NCBI RefSeq assembly: GCF_029227915.1 | Contig: NC_079877.1 | Coordinates: 6,450,001-6,514,000 of the forward strand | Source of the DNA: Hydractinia symbiolongicarpus | Lineage: Eukaryota > Cnidaria > Hydrozoa > Anthoathecata > Hydractiniidae | Direction: 5' to 3' | DNA length: 64,000 bases | Shown: piece by piece, positions 49,701 through 61,869 of the stretch | How the letters are laid out: each line of letters opens with the position of its first letter | Position numbering within the stretch: position 1 is the first letter of the stretch | Translations under genes and position numbers: made by a program | Notes under the pieces: model-generated | Database searches by the model: none | Told to the model about the DNA's origin: nothing | Seen by the model: the letters and a program-made list of their open reading frames with translations, nothing else

Positions 49701-52408
49701 AGGGTGTAAACGCATTTCCGAACGATTTTTTAAAATTATTTTTTCACCACTAAAACGCATGAGACTTGTAGTTTTCGAAAATGTTTTCATTTTTGATGAG
49801 ACGCTGAATAAAAGAAGTTTAATCGCCGGCAAACGAAAATCTGCGATTTCCCATAAATCCCGGACTCGGCCCGTATAGTCAAAAGTATACAAAGAAAGTA
49901 CCCAGGGAGTAAACTCATTTCCCAAACGATTATTTAAATTATTATTTCACCACTAAAGCCCATGAGACTTGTAGTTTTCAAAAATGTTTTCATTTTTGCT
50001 GAGACGCTGAATAAAAGAAGTTTAATCGCCGGCAAACGAAAACCCGCGATTTCCCGTAAATCCCGGGCTTGGCCCGTATAGTCGAATGTATACAAAGAAA
50101 GTACCCTGTGAGTAAACTCATTTCCAGAACGATTTCTTAATTTATTTTTTCACCACTAAAACGCATGAGACTTGTAGTTTTCAAAAATGTTTTCATTTTT
50201 GATGAGACGCTTAATGAAAGAGGTTTAATCGCCGGCAAACGAAAACCCGAGATTTCCCGTAAATCCCGGGCTTGGCCCGTATAGTCAAAAGTATACAAAG
50301 AAAGTACCCAGGGAGTAAACTCATTTCCCAAACGATTATTTAAATTATTATTTCACCACTAAAGCCCATGAGACTTGTAGTTTTTAAAAATGTTTTCATT
50401 TTTGATGAGACGCTGAATAAAAGAAGTTTAATCGCCGGCAAACGAAAACCCGCAATTTCCCGTAAATCCCGGTCTCGGCCCGTATAGTCAAAAGTATACA
50501 AAGAAAGTACCCAGGGAGTAAACTCATTTCCCGAACCATTTTTTAATTCATTTTTTAACCACTAAAACGCATGAGACTTGTAGTTTTCAAAAATGTTTTC
50601 ATTTTTGATGAGACGCTGAATAAAAGAAGTTTAATCGCATGCAAAGGAAAACCTGCGATTTCCCGTAAATCCCGGAATCGGCCCGTATAGTCAAAAGTAT
50701 ACAAAGAAAGTACCCAGGGTGTAAACTAATTTCCCAAACGATATTTTGAATTCTTATTTCACCACTAAAGCCAATGAGACTTGTAGTTTTTAAAAATGTT
50801 TTCATTTTTGATGAGACGCTGAATAAAAGAAGTTTAATCGCCGGCAAACGAAAACCCGCGATTTCCCGTAAATCCCGTACTCGGCCCGTATAGTCAAAAG
50901 TATACAAAGAAAGTACCCAGGGAGTAAACTCATTTCCCAAACAATTTTTTAAATTATTATTTCACCACTAAAACCCATGAGACTTGTAGTTTTTAAAAAT
51001 GTTTTCATTTTTGATGAGACGCTGAATAAAAGAAGTTTAATCGCCGGCAAACGAAAACTAGCAATTTCCCGTAAATCCCGGTCTCGGCCCGTATAGTCAA
51101 AAGTATACAAGGAAAGTACCCAGTGAGCAAACTCATTTCCCTAACGAATTTTTAAATTATTTTTTCACCACTAAAACGCATGAGACTTGTAGTTTTCAAA
51201 AATGTTTTCATTTTTGATGAGACGCTGAATAAAAGAAGTTTAATCGCCTGCAAACGAAAAGCTGCGATTTCCCGTAAATCCCGGTCTCGGCTTGTATAGT
51301 CAAATGTATACAAGGAAAGTACCCAGTGAGTAAACTCATTTCCCTAACGAATTTTTAAATTATTTTTTCACCACTAAAACGCATGAGACTTGTAGTTTTC
51401 AAAAATGTTTTCATTTTTGATGAGACGCAAAATAAAAGAAGTTTAATCGCCGGCAAACGAAAACCTGCGATTTCCCGTAAATCCCGGACTCGGCCCGTAT
51501 AGTCAAAAGTATACAAAGAAAGTACCCAGGGTGTAAACGCATTTCCGAACGATTTTTTAAAATTATTTTTTCACCACTAAAACGCATGAGACTTGTAGTT
51601 TTCGAAAATGTTTTCATTTTTGATGAGACGCTGAATAAAAGAAGTTTAATCGCCGGCAAACGAAAATCTGCGATTTCCCATAAATCCCGGACTCGGCCCG
51701 TATAGTCAAAAGTATACAAAGAAAGTACCCAGGGAGTAAACTCATTTCCCAAACGATTATTTAAATTATTATTTCACCACTAAAGCCCATGAGACTTGTA
51801 GTTTTTAAAAATGTTTTCATTTTTGATGAGACGCTGAATAAAAGAAGTTTAATCGCCGGCAAACGAAAACCCGCAATTTCCCGTAAATCCCGGTCTCGGC
51901 CCGTATAGTCAAAAGTATACGAGGAAAGTACCCAGTGAGTAAACTCATTTCCCTAACGAATTTTTAAATTATTTTTTCACCACTAAAACGCATAAGACTT
52001 GTAGTTTTCAAAAATGTTTTCATTTTTGCTGAGACGCTGAATAAAAGAAGTTTAATCGCCGGCAAACGAAAACCCGCGATTTCCCGTAAATCCCGGGCTT
52101 GGCCCGTATAGTCGAATGTATACAAAGAAAGTACCCTGTGAGTAAACTCATTTCCAGAACGATTTCTTAATTTATTTTTTCACCACTAAAACGCATGAGA
52201 CTTGTAGTTTTCAAAAATGTTTTCATTTTTGATGAGACGCTTAATGAAAGAGGTTTAATCGCCGGCAAACGAAAACCCGAGATTTCCCGTAAATCCCGGG
52301 CTTGGCCCGTATAGTCAAAAGTATACAAAGAAAGTACCCAGGGAGTAAACTCATTTCCCAAACGATTATTTAAATTATTATTTCACCACTAAAGCCCATG
52401 AGACTTGT
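49701..52408. repeat. Nested mosaic of duplications between the 4669-bp copies
   Basis: Monomers here match neighbours at several offsets: 2233 bp (ATCGCATGCAAAGG at ~48,403 and ~50,636), 1827 bp (the GACGCAAAAT plus GTAAACGCATTTCCG pair), and 2030 bp (an E monomer ending ACGATTATTTAAATT, ~50,330 and ~52,360). Overlapping offsets of 9, 10 and 11 monomers suggest several unequal exchanges. No unique sequence. Confidence 0.75.
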
Positions 52409-54370
52409 AGTTTTTAAAAATGTTTTCATTTTTGATGAGACGCTGAATAAAAGAAGTTTAATCGCCGGCAAACGAAAACCCGCAATTTCCCGTAAATCCC
52501 GGTCTCGGCCCCTATAGTCAAAAGTATACGAGGAAAGTACCCAGTGAGTAAACTCATTTCCCTAACGAACTTTTAAATTATTTTTTCACCACTAAAACGC
52601 ATAAGACTTGCAGTTTTCAAAAATGTTTTCATTTTTGCTGAGACGCTGAATAAAAGAAGTTTAATCGCCGGCAAACGAAAACCCGCGATTTCCCGTAAAT
52701 CCCGGGCTTGGCCCGTATAGTCGAATGTATACAAAGAAAGTACCCTGTGAGTAAACTCATTTCCAGAACGATTTCTTAATTTATTTTTTCACCACTAAAA
52801 CGCATGAGACTTGTAGTTTTCAAAAATGTTTTCATTTTTGATGAGACGCTTAATGAAAGAAGTTTAATCGCCGACAAACGAAAACCCGAGATTTCCCGTA
52901 AATCCCGGGCTTGGCCCGTGTAGTTAAGAGTATACAAAGATAGTACCCAGGGAGTAAACTCATTTCCCGAACCATTTTTTAATTCATTTTTTAACCACTA
53001 AAACGCATGAGACTTGTAGTTTTCAAAAATATTTTCATTTTTGATGAGACGCTGAATAAAAGAAGTTTAATCGCATGCAAAGGAAAACCTGCGATTTCCC
53101 GTAAATCCCGGACTCGGCCCGTATAGTCAAAAGTATACAAAGAAAGTACCCAGGGTGTAAACTAATTTCCCAAACGATATTTTGAATTCTTATTTCACCA
53201 CTAAAGCCAATGAGACTTGTAGTTTTTAAAAATGTTTTCATTTTTGATGAGACGCTGAATAAAAGAAGTTTAATCGCCGGCAAACGAAAATCCGCGATTT
53301 CCCGTAAATCCCGTACTCGGCCCGTATAGTCAAAAGTATACAAAGAAAGTACCCAGGGAGTAAACTCATTTCCCAAACAATTTTTTAAATTATTATTTCA
53401 CCACTAAAGCCCATGAGACTTGTAGTTTTTAAAAATGTTTTCATTTTTGATGAGACGCTGAATAAAAGAAGTTTAATCGCCGGCAAACGAAAACCAGCAA
53501 TTTCCCGTAAATCCCGGTCTCGGCCCGTATAGTCAAAAGTATACAAGGAAAGTACCCAGTGAGCAAACTCATTTCCCTAACGAATTTTTAAATTATTTTT
53601 TCACCACTAAAACGCATGAGACTTGTAGTTTTCAAAAATGTTTTCATTTTTGATGAGACGCTGAATTAAAGAAGTTTAATCGCCTGCAAACGAATACCTG
53701 CGATTTCCCGTAAATCCCGGACTCAGGCCGTATAGTCAAAAGTATACAAAGAAAGTACCCTGGGAGTAAACTCATTTCCCGAACCATTTTTTAATTTATT
53801 TTTTCACCACTAAAACGCATGAGACTTTTAGTTTTCAAAAATGTTTTCCTTTTTGATGAGACGCTGAATAAAAGAAGTTTAATCGCCGGCAAACGAAAAC
53901 CTGCGATTTCCCGTAAATCCCGGACTCGGCCCGTATAGTCAAAAGTATACAAAGAAAGTACCCAGGGAGTAAACTCATTTTCCTAACGATTTTTTAAATT
54001 TATATTTTACCACTAAAGCCCATGAGACTTGTAGTTTTTAAAAATGTTTTCATTTTTGATGAGACGCTAAATAAAAGAAGTTCAATCGCCGGCAAACGAA
54101 AAGCTGCGATTTCCCGTAAATCCCGGTCTCGGCTTGTATAGTCAAATGTATACAAGGAAAGTACCCAGTGAGTAAACTCATTTCCCTAACGAATTTTTAA
54201 ATTATTTTTTCACCACTAAAACGCATGAGACTTGTAGTTTTCAAAAATGTTTTCATTTTTGATGAGACGCAAAATAAAAGAAGTTTAATCGCCGGCAAAC
54301 GAAAACCTGCGATTTCCCGTAAATCCCGGACTCGGCCCGTATAGTCAAAAGTATACAAAGAAAGTACCCA
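52409..54370. repeat. Duplicated segment, copy 2 (offset 4669 bp)
   Basis: Partner of 47,740-49,700, with the same marker series. Differences spotted include GTTAAGAGTATAC near 52,923 against GTTAAAAGTATAC, AAATATTTTC near 53,027 against AAATGTTTTC, and GAATTAAAG near 53,663 against GAATAAAAG. Confidence 0.82.
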
Positions 54371-54479
54371 GGGTGTAAACTCATTTCCCAAACGACTATT
54401 TAAATTATTATTTCACCACTAAAGCCCATGAGACTTGTAGTTTTTAAAAATGTTTTCATTTTTGATGAGACGCTGAATA
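54371..54479. repeat. Boundary into the diverged right-hand zone
   Basis: The tail ACGACTATTTAAATT (~54,393) appears here and again near 58,244. Both sit just upstream of the two large copies that follow, so it is a boundary marker between array zones. Confidence 0.65.
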
Positions 54480-56735
54480 AAAGAAGTTTAATCGCCGGCA
54501 AACGAAAACCCGCCATTTCCCGTAAACCCCGGACTCGGCCCGCATAGTAAAAAGTATACAAAGAAAGTACCCAGGGAGTAAACTCATTTCCCTAACGATT
54601 TTTCAAATTATTTTTTCACCACTAAAACGCATGAGACTTGTAGTTTTCAAAAATGTTTTCATTTTTGACGAGACGCTGAATAAAAGAAGTTTAATCGCCG
54701 GCATACGAAAACCTGCGATTTTCCGTAAATCCCGGACTCGGCCCGTATAGTCAAAAGTATACAAAGAAAGTACCCAGGGTGTAAACTCATTTCCCGAACG
54801 ATTTTTTAAATTATTATTTCACCACTAAAGCCCATGAGACTTGTAGTATTTAAAAATATTTTCATTTTTGATGAGACGCTGAATAAAAGAAGTTTAATCG
54901 CCGGCGAACGAAAACCCGCGACTTCCGTAAATCCCGGACTCGGCCCGTATAGTCAAAAGTATACAAAGGAAGTACCCAGGGAGTAAACTCATTTCCCGAA
55001 CGATTTTTTAAATTATTTTTTCACCACTAAAACGCATGAGACTTGTAGTTTTCAAAATGTTTTCATTTTTGATGAGACGCTGAATAAAAGAAGTTTAATC
55101 GCCGGCAAACGAAAACCTGCGATTTCCCGTAAATCCCGGACTCGGCCCGTATAGTCAAAAGTATACAAAGAAAGTACCCGGTGTGTAAACTCATTTCCCG
55201 AACGATTTTTAAATTATTATTTCACCACTAAAGCCCATGAGACTTGTAGTTTTTAAAAATGTTTTCATATTTGATGAGACGCTGAATAAAAGAAGTTTAA
55301 TTGCCGGCAAACGAAAACCCGCGACTTCCCGTAAATCCCGGACTCGGCCCGTATAGTCAAAAGTGTACAAAGAAAGTACCCAGGTAGTAAACTCATTTCC
55401 CGAACGATTTTTTAAATTAATTTTCACCACTAAAACGCATGAGACTTGTAGTTTTCAGAAATGTTTTCATTTTTGATGAGACGCTTAATGAAAGTTGTTT
55501 AATCGCCGGCAAACGAAAACCCGCAATTTCCCGTAAATCCCGGGCTTGGCCCGTATAGTCGAATGTATACAAAGAAAGTACCCTGTGAGTAAACTCATTT
55601 CCGAAAGGATTTTTTCAATTATCTTTTGACCACTAAAACGCATGAGACTTGCAGTTTTCAAAAATGTTTTCATTTTTGATGAGACGCTTATTAAAAGAGG
55701 TTTAATCGCCGGCAAACGAAATCCCGCGATTTCCCGTAAATCCCGGGCTTGGCCCGTATAGTCGAATGTATACAAAGAAAGTACCCAGGGAGTAAACTCA
55801 TTTCCCGAACGATTTTTTAAATTTTTTTTTCACCACTAAAACGCATGAGACTTGTAGTTTTTAAAAATGTTTTCATTTTTGATGAGACGCTGAATAAAAG
55901 AGGTTTAATCGCCGGCAAACGAAAACCCGCGATTTCCCGTAAATCCCGGGCTTGGCCCGTATAGTCGAATGTATACAAAGAAAGTACCCTGTGAGTAAAC
56001 TCATTTCCAGAACGATTTTTTAATTTATTTTTTCACCACTAAAACGCATGAGACTTGTAGTTTTCAAAAATGTTTTCATTTTTGATGAGACGCTTAATGA
56101 AAGAGGTTTAATCGCCGGCAAACGAAAACCCGAGATTTCCCGTAAATCCCGGGCTTGGCCCGTATAGTCAAAAGTATACAAAGATAGTACCCAGGGAGTA
56201 AACTCATTTCCCGAACGTTTTGGTAATTTATTTTTTCACCACTAAAACGCATGAGACTTGTAGTATTTAGAAATATTTTCATTTTTGATGAGACGCTAAA
56301 TAAAAGAAGTTTAATCGCCGGCAAACGAAAACCCGCGACTTCCGTAAATCCCGGACTCGGCCCGTATAGTCAAAAGTATACAAAGGAAGTACCCTGGGAG
56401 TAAACTCATTTCCCGAACGATTTTTTAAATTATTTTTTCACCACTAAAACGCATGAGACTTGTAGTTTTCAAAATGTTTTCATTTTTGATGAGACGCTGA
56501 ATAATAGAAGTTTAATCGCCGGCAAACGAAAACCTGCGATTTCCCGTAAATCCCGGACTCGGCCCGTATAATCAAAAGTATACAAAGAAAGTACCCGGTG
56601 TGTAAACTCATTTCCCGAACGATTTTTTAAATTATTATTTTACCACTAAAGCCCATGAGACTTGTAGTTTTTAAAAATGTTTTCATATTTGATGAGACGC
56701 TGAATAAAAGAAGTTTAATTGCCGGCAAACGAAAA
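54480..56735. repeat. Diverged-zone duplication, copy 1 (~2255 bp)
   Basis: Matches 58,738-60,992 at +4257 to +4258 bp (21 monomers minus 5 bases). Shared rare states are CCCGCCATTTCCCGTAAACC, TTTTTGACGAGACG, CGACTTCCGTAAATCC (one base short), TTTTCAAAATG (one base short), TCATATTTGATG, GAAAGTTGTTTAATC, TATCTTTTGACCAC and GAACGTTTTGGTAATT. Most one-base length variants in the window sit in this zone. Confidence 0.86.
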
Positions 56736-57351
56736 CCCGCGACTTCCCGTAAATCCCGGACTCGGCCCGTATAGTCAAAAGTATACAAAGAAAGTACCCT
56801 GTGAGTAAACTTATTTCCGAAAGGATTTTTTCAATTATCTTTTGACCACTAAAACGCATGAGACTTGCAGTTTTCAAAAATGTTTTCATTTTTGATGAGA
56901 CGCTTAATAAAAGAGGTTTAATCGCCGGCAAACGAAATCCCGCGATTTCCCGTAAATCCCGGGCTTGGCCCGTATAGTCGGATGTATACAAAGAAAGTAC
57001 CCAGGGAGTAAACTCATTTCCCGAACGATTTTTTAAATTTTTTTTTCACCACTAAAACGCATGAGACTTGTAGTTTTCAAAAATGTTTTCATTTTTGATG
57101 AGACGCTTAATGAAAGAGGTTTAATCGCCGGCAAACGAAAACCCGCGATTTCCCGTAAATCCCGGGCTTGGCCCGTATAGTCGAATGTATACGAAGAAAG
57201 TACCCTGTGAGTAAACTCATTTCCAGAACGATTTTTTAATTTATCTTTTGACCACTAAAACGCATGAGACTTGCAGTTTTCAAAAATGTTTTCATTTTTG
57301 ATGAGACGCTTAATAAAAGAGGTTTAATCGCCGGCAAACGAAATCCCGCGA
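56540..57351. repeat. 812-bp tetramer HOR, copy 1
   Basis: Four monomers marked by GTATAATCAAAAG, TCATATTTGATG with TTTAATTGCC, CTTTTGACCAC with GAAATCCCGCG, and GTCGGATG. They are followed by a copy at +812 bp. Its first bases overlap the end of the larger 54.5-56.7 kb block. Confidence 0.82.
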
Positions 57352-58195
57352 TTTCCCGTAAATCCCGGACTCGGCCCGTATAATCAAAAGTATACAAAGA
57401 AAGTACCCGTTGTGTAAACTCATTTCCCGAACGATTTTTTAAATTATTATTTTACCACTAAAGCCCATGAGACTTGTAGTTTTTAAAAATGTTTTCATAT
57501 TTGATGAGACGCTGAATAAAAGAAGTTTAATTGCCGGCAAACGAAAACCCGCGACTTCCCGTAAATCCCGGACTCGGCCCGTATAGTCAAAAGTATACAA
57601 AGAAAGTACCCTGTGAGTAAACTTATTTCCGAAAGGATTTTTTCAATTATCTTTTGACCACTAAAACGCATGAGACTTGCAGTTTTCAAAAATGTTTTCA
57701 TTTTTGATGAGACGCTTAATAAAAGAGGTTTAATCGCCGGCAAACGAAATCCCGCGATTTCCCGTAAATCCCGGGCTTGGCCCGTATAGTCGGATGTATA
57801 CAAAGAAAGTACCCAGGGAGTAAACTCATTTCCCGAACGATTTTTTAAATTTTTTTTTCACCACTAAAACGCATGAGACTTGTAGTTTTCAAAAATGTTT
57901 TCATTTTTGATGAGACGCTTAATGAAAGAGGTTTAATCGCCGGCAAACGAAAACCCGCGATTTCCCGTAAATCCCGGGCTTGGCCCGTATAGTCGAATGT
58001 ATACAAAGAAAGTACCCTGTGAGTAAACTCATTTCCAGAACGATTTTTTAATTTATCTTTTGACCACTAAAACGCATGAGACTTGCAGTTTTCAAAAATG
58101 TTTTCATTTTTGATGAGACGCTTAATAAAAGAGGTTTAATCGCCGGCAAACGAAATCCCGCGATTTCCCGTAAATCCCGGGCTTGGCCCGTATAG
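57352..58195. repeat. 812-bp tetramer HOR, copy 2
   Basis: Tandem copy of the preceding tetramer. The junction monomer near 57,340 is a hybrid: GAAATCCCGCG upstream, then ACTCGGCCCGTATAATC downstream. A small difference is CCCGTTGTG near 57,408 against CCCGGTGTG. Confidence 0.82.
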
Positions 58196-58737
58196 TCGAA
58201 TGTATACAAAGAAAGTACCCAGGGAGTAAACTCATTTCCCAAACGACTATTTAAATTATTATTTCACCACTAAAGCCCATGAGACTTGTAGTTTTTAAAA
58301 ATGTTTTCATTTTTGATGAGACGCTGAATAAAAGAAGTTTAATCGCCGGCAAACGAAAACCCGCGATTTCCCGTAAATCCCGGACTCGGCCCGTATAGTC
58401 AAAAGTATACAAGGAAAGTACCCTGTGAGTAAACTCATTTCCCGAACGAATTTTTAAATTATTTTTTCACCACTAAAACGCATGAGTCTTGTAGTTTTCA
58501 GAATTGTTTTCATTTTTGATGAGACGCTTAATGAAAGTGGTTTAATCGCCGGCAAACGAAAACACGCGATTTCCCGTAAATCCGGGGCTTGGCCCGTATA
58601 GTCGAATGTATACAAAGAAAGTACCCTGTGAGTAAACTCATTTCCAAAACGATTTTTTAAATTATCTTTTCACCACTAAAACGCTTGAGACTTGTAGTTT
58701 TCAAAAATGTTTTCATTTTTGTTGAGACGTTGAATAA
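58196..58737. repeat. Linker monomers between tetramer and second large copy
   Basis: Two to three monomers with private changes: ACGACTATTTAAATT, CATGAGTCTTG, CAGAATTGTTTTC, AAAACACGCG, AAATCCGGGGC, ACGCTTGAGAC and TTTTTGTTGAGACGTTG. They are more diverged than their neighbours and have no close partner seen in the window. Confidence 0.65.
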
Positions 58738-60992
58738 AAGAAGTTTAATCGCCGGCAAACGAAAACCCGCCATTTCCCGTAAACCCCGGACTCGGCCCGC
58801 ATAGTAAAAAGTATACAAAGAAAGTACCCAGGGAGTAAACTCATTTCCCTAACGATTTTTCAAATTATTTTTTCACCACTAAAACGCATGAGACTTGTAG
58901 TTTTCAAAAATGTTTTCATTTTTGACGAGACGCTGAATAAAAGAAGTTTAATCGCCGGCATACGAAAACCTGCGATTTTCCGTAAATCCCGGACTCGGCC
59001 CGTATAGTCAAAAGTATACAAAGAAAGTACCCAGGGTGTAAACTCATTTCCCGAACGATTTTTTAAATTATTATTTCACCACTAAAGCCCATGACACTTG
59101 TAGTATTTAAAAATATTTTCATTTTTGATGAGACGCTGAATAAAAGAAGTTTAATCGCCGGCAAACGAAAACCCGCGACTTCCGTAAATCCCGGACTCGG
59201 CCCGTATAGTCAAAAGTATACAAAGGAAGTACCCAGGGAGTAAACTCATTTCCCGAACGATTTTTTAAATTATTTTTTCACCACTAAAACGCATGAGACT
59301 TGTAGTTTTCAAAATGTTTTCATTTTTGATGAGACGCTGAATAAAAGAAGTTTAATCGCCGGCAAACGAAAACCTGCGATTTCCCGTAAATCCCGGACTC
59401 GGCCCGTATAGTCAAAAGTATACAAAGAAAGTACCCGGTGTGTAAACTCATTTCCCGAACGATTTTTTAAATTATTATTTCACCACTAAAGCCCATGAGA
59501 CTTGTAGTTTTTAAAAATGTTTTCATATTTGATGAGACGCTGAATAAAAGAAGTTTAATTGCCGGCAAACGAAAACCCGCGACTTCCCGTAAATCCCGGA
59601 CTCGGCCCGTATAGTCAAAAGTGTACAAAGAAAGTACCCAGGTAGTAAACTCATTTCCCGAACGATTTTTTAAATTAATTTTCACCACTAAAACGCATGA
59701 GACTTGTAGTTTTCAGAAATGTTTTCATTTTTGATGAGACGCTTAATGAAAGTTGTTTAATCGCCGGCAAACGAAAACCCGCAATTTCCCGTAAATCCCG
59801 GGCTTGGCCCGTATAGTCGAATGTACACAAAGAAAGTACCCTGTGAGTAAACTCATTTCCGAAAGGATTTTTTCAATTATCTTTTGACCACTAAAACGCA
59901 TGAGACTTGCAGTTTTCAAAAATGTTTTCATTTTTGATGAGACGCTTATTAAAAGAGGTTTAATCGCCGGCAAACGAAATCCCGCGATTTCCCGTAAATC
60001 CCGGGCTTGGCCCGTATAGTCGAATGTATACAAAGAAAGTACCCAGGGTTTAAACTCATTTCCCGAACGATTTTTTAAATTTTTTTTTCACCACTAAAAC
60101 GCATGAGACTTGTAGTTTTTAAAAATGTTTTCATTTTTGATGAGACGCTGAATAAAAGAGGTTTAATCGCCGGCAAACGAAAACCCGCGATTTCCCGTAA
60201 ATCCCGGGCTTGGCCCGTATAGTCGAATGTATACAAAGAAAGTACCCTGTGAGTAAACTCATTTCCAGAACGATTTTTTAATTTATTTTTTCACCACTAA
60301 AACGCATGAGACTTGTAGTTTTCAAAAATGTTTTCATTTTTGATGAGACGCTTAATGAAAGAGGTTTAATCGCCGGCAAACGAAAACCCGAGATTTCCCG
60401 TAAATCCCGGGCTTGGCCCGTATAGTCAAAAGTATACAAAGATAGTACCCAGGGAGTAAACTCATTTCCCGAACGTTTTGGTAATTTATTTTTTCACCAC
60501 TAAAACGCATGAGACTTGTAGTATTTAGAAATATTTTCATTTTTGATGAGACGCTAAATAAAAGAAGTTTAATCGCCGGCAAACGAAAACCCGCGACTTC
60601 CGTAAATCCCGGACTCGGCCCGTATAGTCAAAAGTATACAAAGGAAGTACCCTGGGAGTAAACTCATTTCCCGAACGATTTTTTAAATTATTTTTTCACC
60701 ACTAAAATGCATGAGACTTGTACTTTTCAAAATGTTTTCATTTTTGATGAGACGCTGAATAAAAGAAGTTTAATCGCCGGCAAACGAAAACCTGCGATTT
60801 CCCGTAAATCCCGGACTCGGCCCGTATAATCAAAAGTATACAAAGAAAGTACCCGGTGTGTAAACTCATTTCCCGAACGATTTTTTAAATTATTATTTTA
60901 CCACTAAAGCCCATGAGACTTGTAGTTTTTAAAAATGTTTTCATATTTGATGAGACGCTGAATAAAAGAAGTTTAATTGCCGGCAAACGAAA
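58738..60992. repeat. Diverged-zone duplication, copy 2 (~2255 bp)
   Basis: Partner of 54,480-56,735. Copy-specific differences spotted: GTACACAAAG near 59,824, CAGGGTTTAAAC near 60,046, ACTAAAATGCATG near 60,706 and TTGTACTTTTC near 60,719. The match ends inside a TCATATTTGATG monomer near 60,992, where the sequence switches from the ACTCGG type to GGGCTTGG. Confidence 0.86.
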
Positions 60993-61869
60993 ACCCGCGA
61001 TTTCCCGTAAATCCCGGGCTTGGCCCGTATAGTCGAATGTATACAAAGAAAGTACCCAGGGAGTAAACTCATTTCCCGAACGATTTTTTAAATTTTTTTT
61101 TCACCACTAAAACGCATGAGACTTGTAGTTTTCAAAAATGTTTTCATTTTTGATGAGACGCTTAATGAAAGAGGTTTAATCGCCGGCAAACGAAAACCCG
61201 CGATTTCCCGTAAATCCTGGGCTTGGCCCGTATAGTCGAATGTATACAAAGAAAGTACCCTGTGAGTAAACTCATTTCCAGAACGATTTTTTAATTTATC
61301 TTTTGACCACTAAAACGCATGAGACTTGCAGTTTTCAAAAATGTTTTCATTTTTGATGAGACGCTTAATAAAAGAGGTTTAATCGCCGGCAAACGAAATC
61401 CCGCGATTTCCCGTAAATCCCGGGCTTGGCCCGTATAATCGAATGTATACAAAGAAAGTACCCAGGAAGTAAACTCATTTCCCGAACGATTTTTTAAATT
61501 TTTTTTTCACCACTAAAACGCATGAGACTTGTAGTTTTCAAAAATGTTTTCATTTTTGATGAGACGCTTAATGAAAGAGGTTTAATCGCCGGCAAACGAA
61601 AACCCGCGATTTCACGTAAATCCCGGGCTTGGCCCGTATAGCCGAATGTATACAAAGAAAGAACCCTGTGAGTAAACTCATTTCCAGAACGATTTTTTAA
61701 TTTATTTTTTCACCACTAAAACGCATGAGACTTGTAGTTTTCAAAAATGTTTTCATTTTTGATGAGACGCTTAATGAAAGAGGTTTAATCGCCGGCAAAC
61801 GAAAACCCGAGATTTCCCGTAAATCCCGGGCTTGGCCCGTATAGTCAAAAGTATACAAAGATAGTACCC
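60993..61869. repeat. D/H- and E-like monomers of the CTTTTGACCAC lineage
   Basis: About four monomers continue the 56.9-58.2 kb lineage (GAAATCCCGCG, CTTTTGACCAC, a run of eight or nine T before CACC). Point changes include TTTCACGTAAATCC (~61,610), GTATAGCCGAATG (~61,639) and AAAGAACCCTG (~61,659). No unique sequence. Confidence 0.7.
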
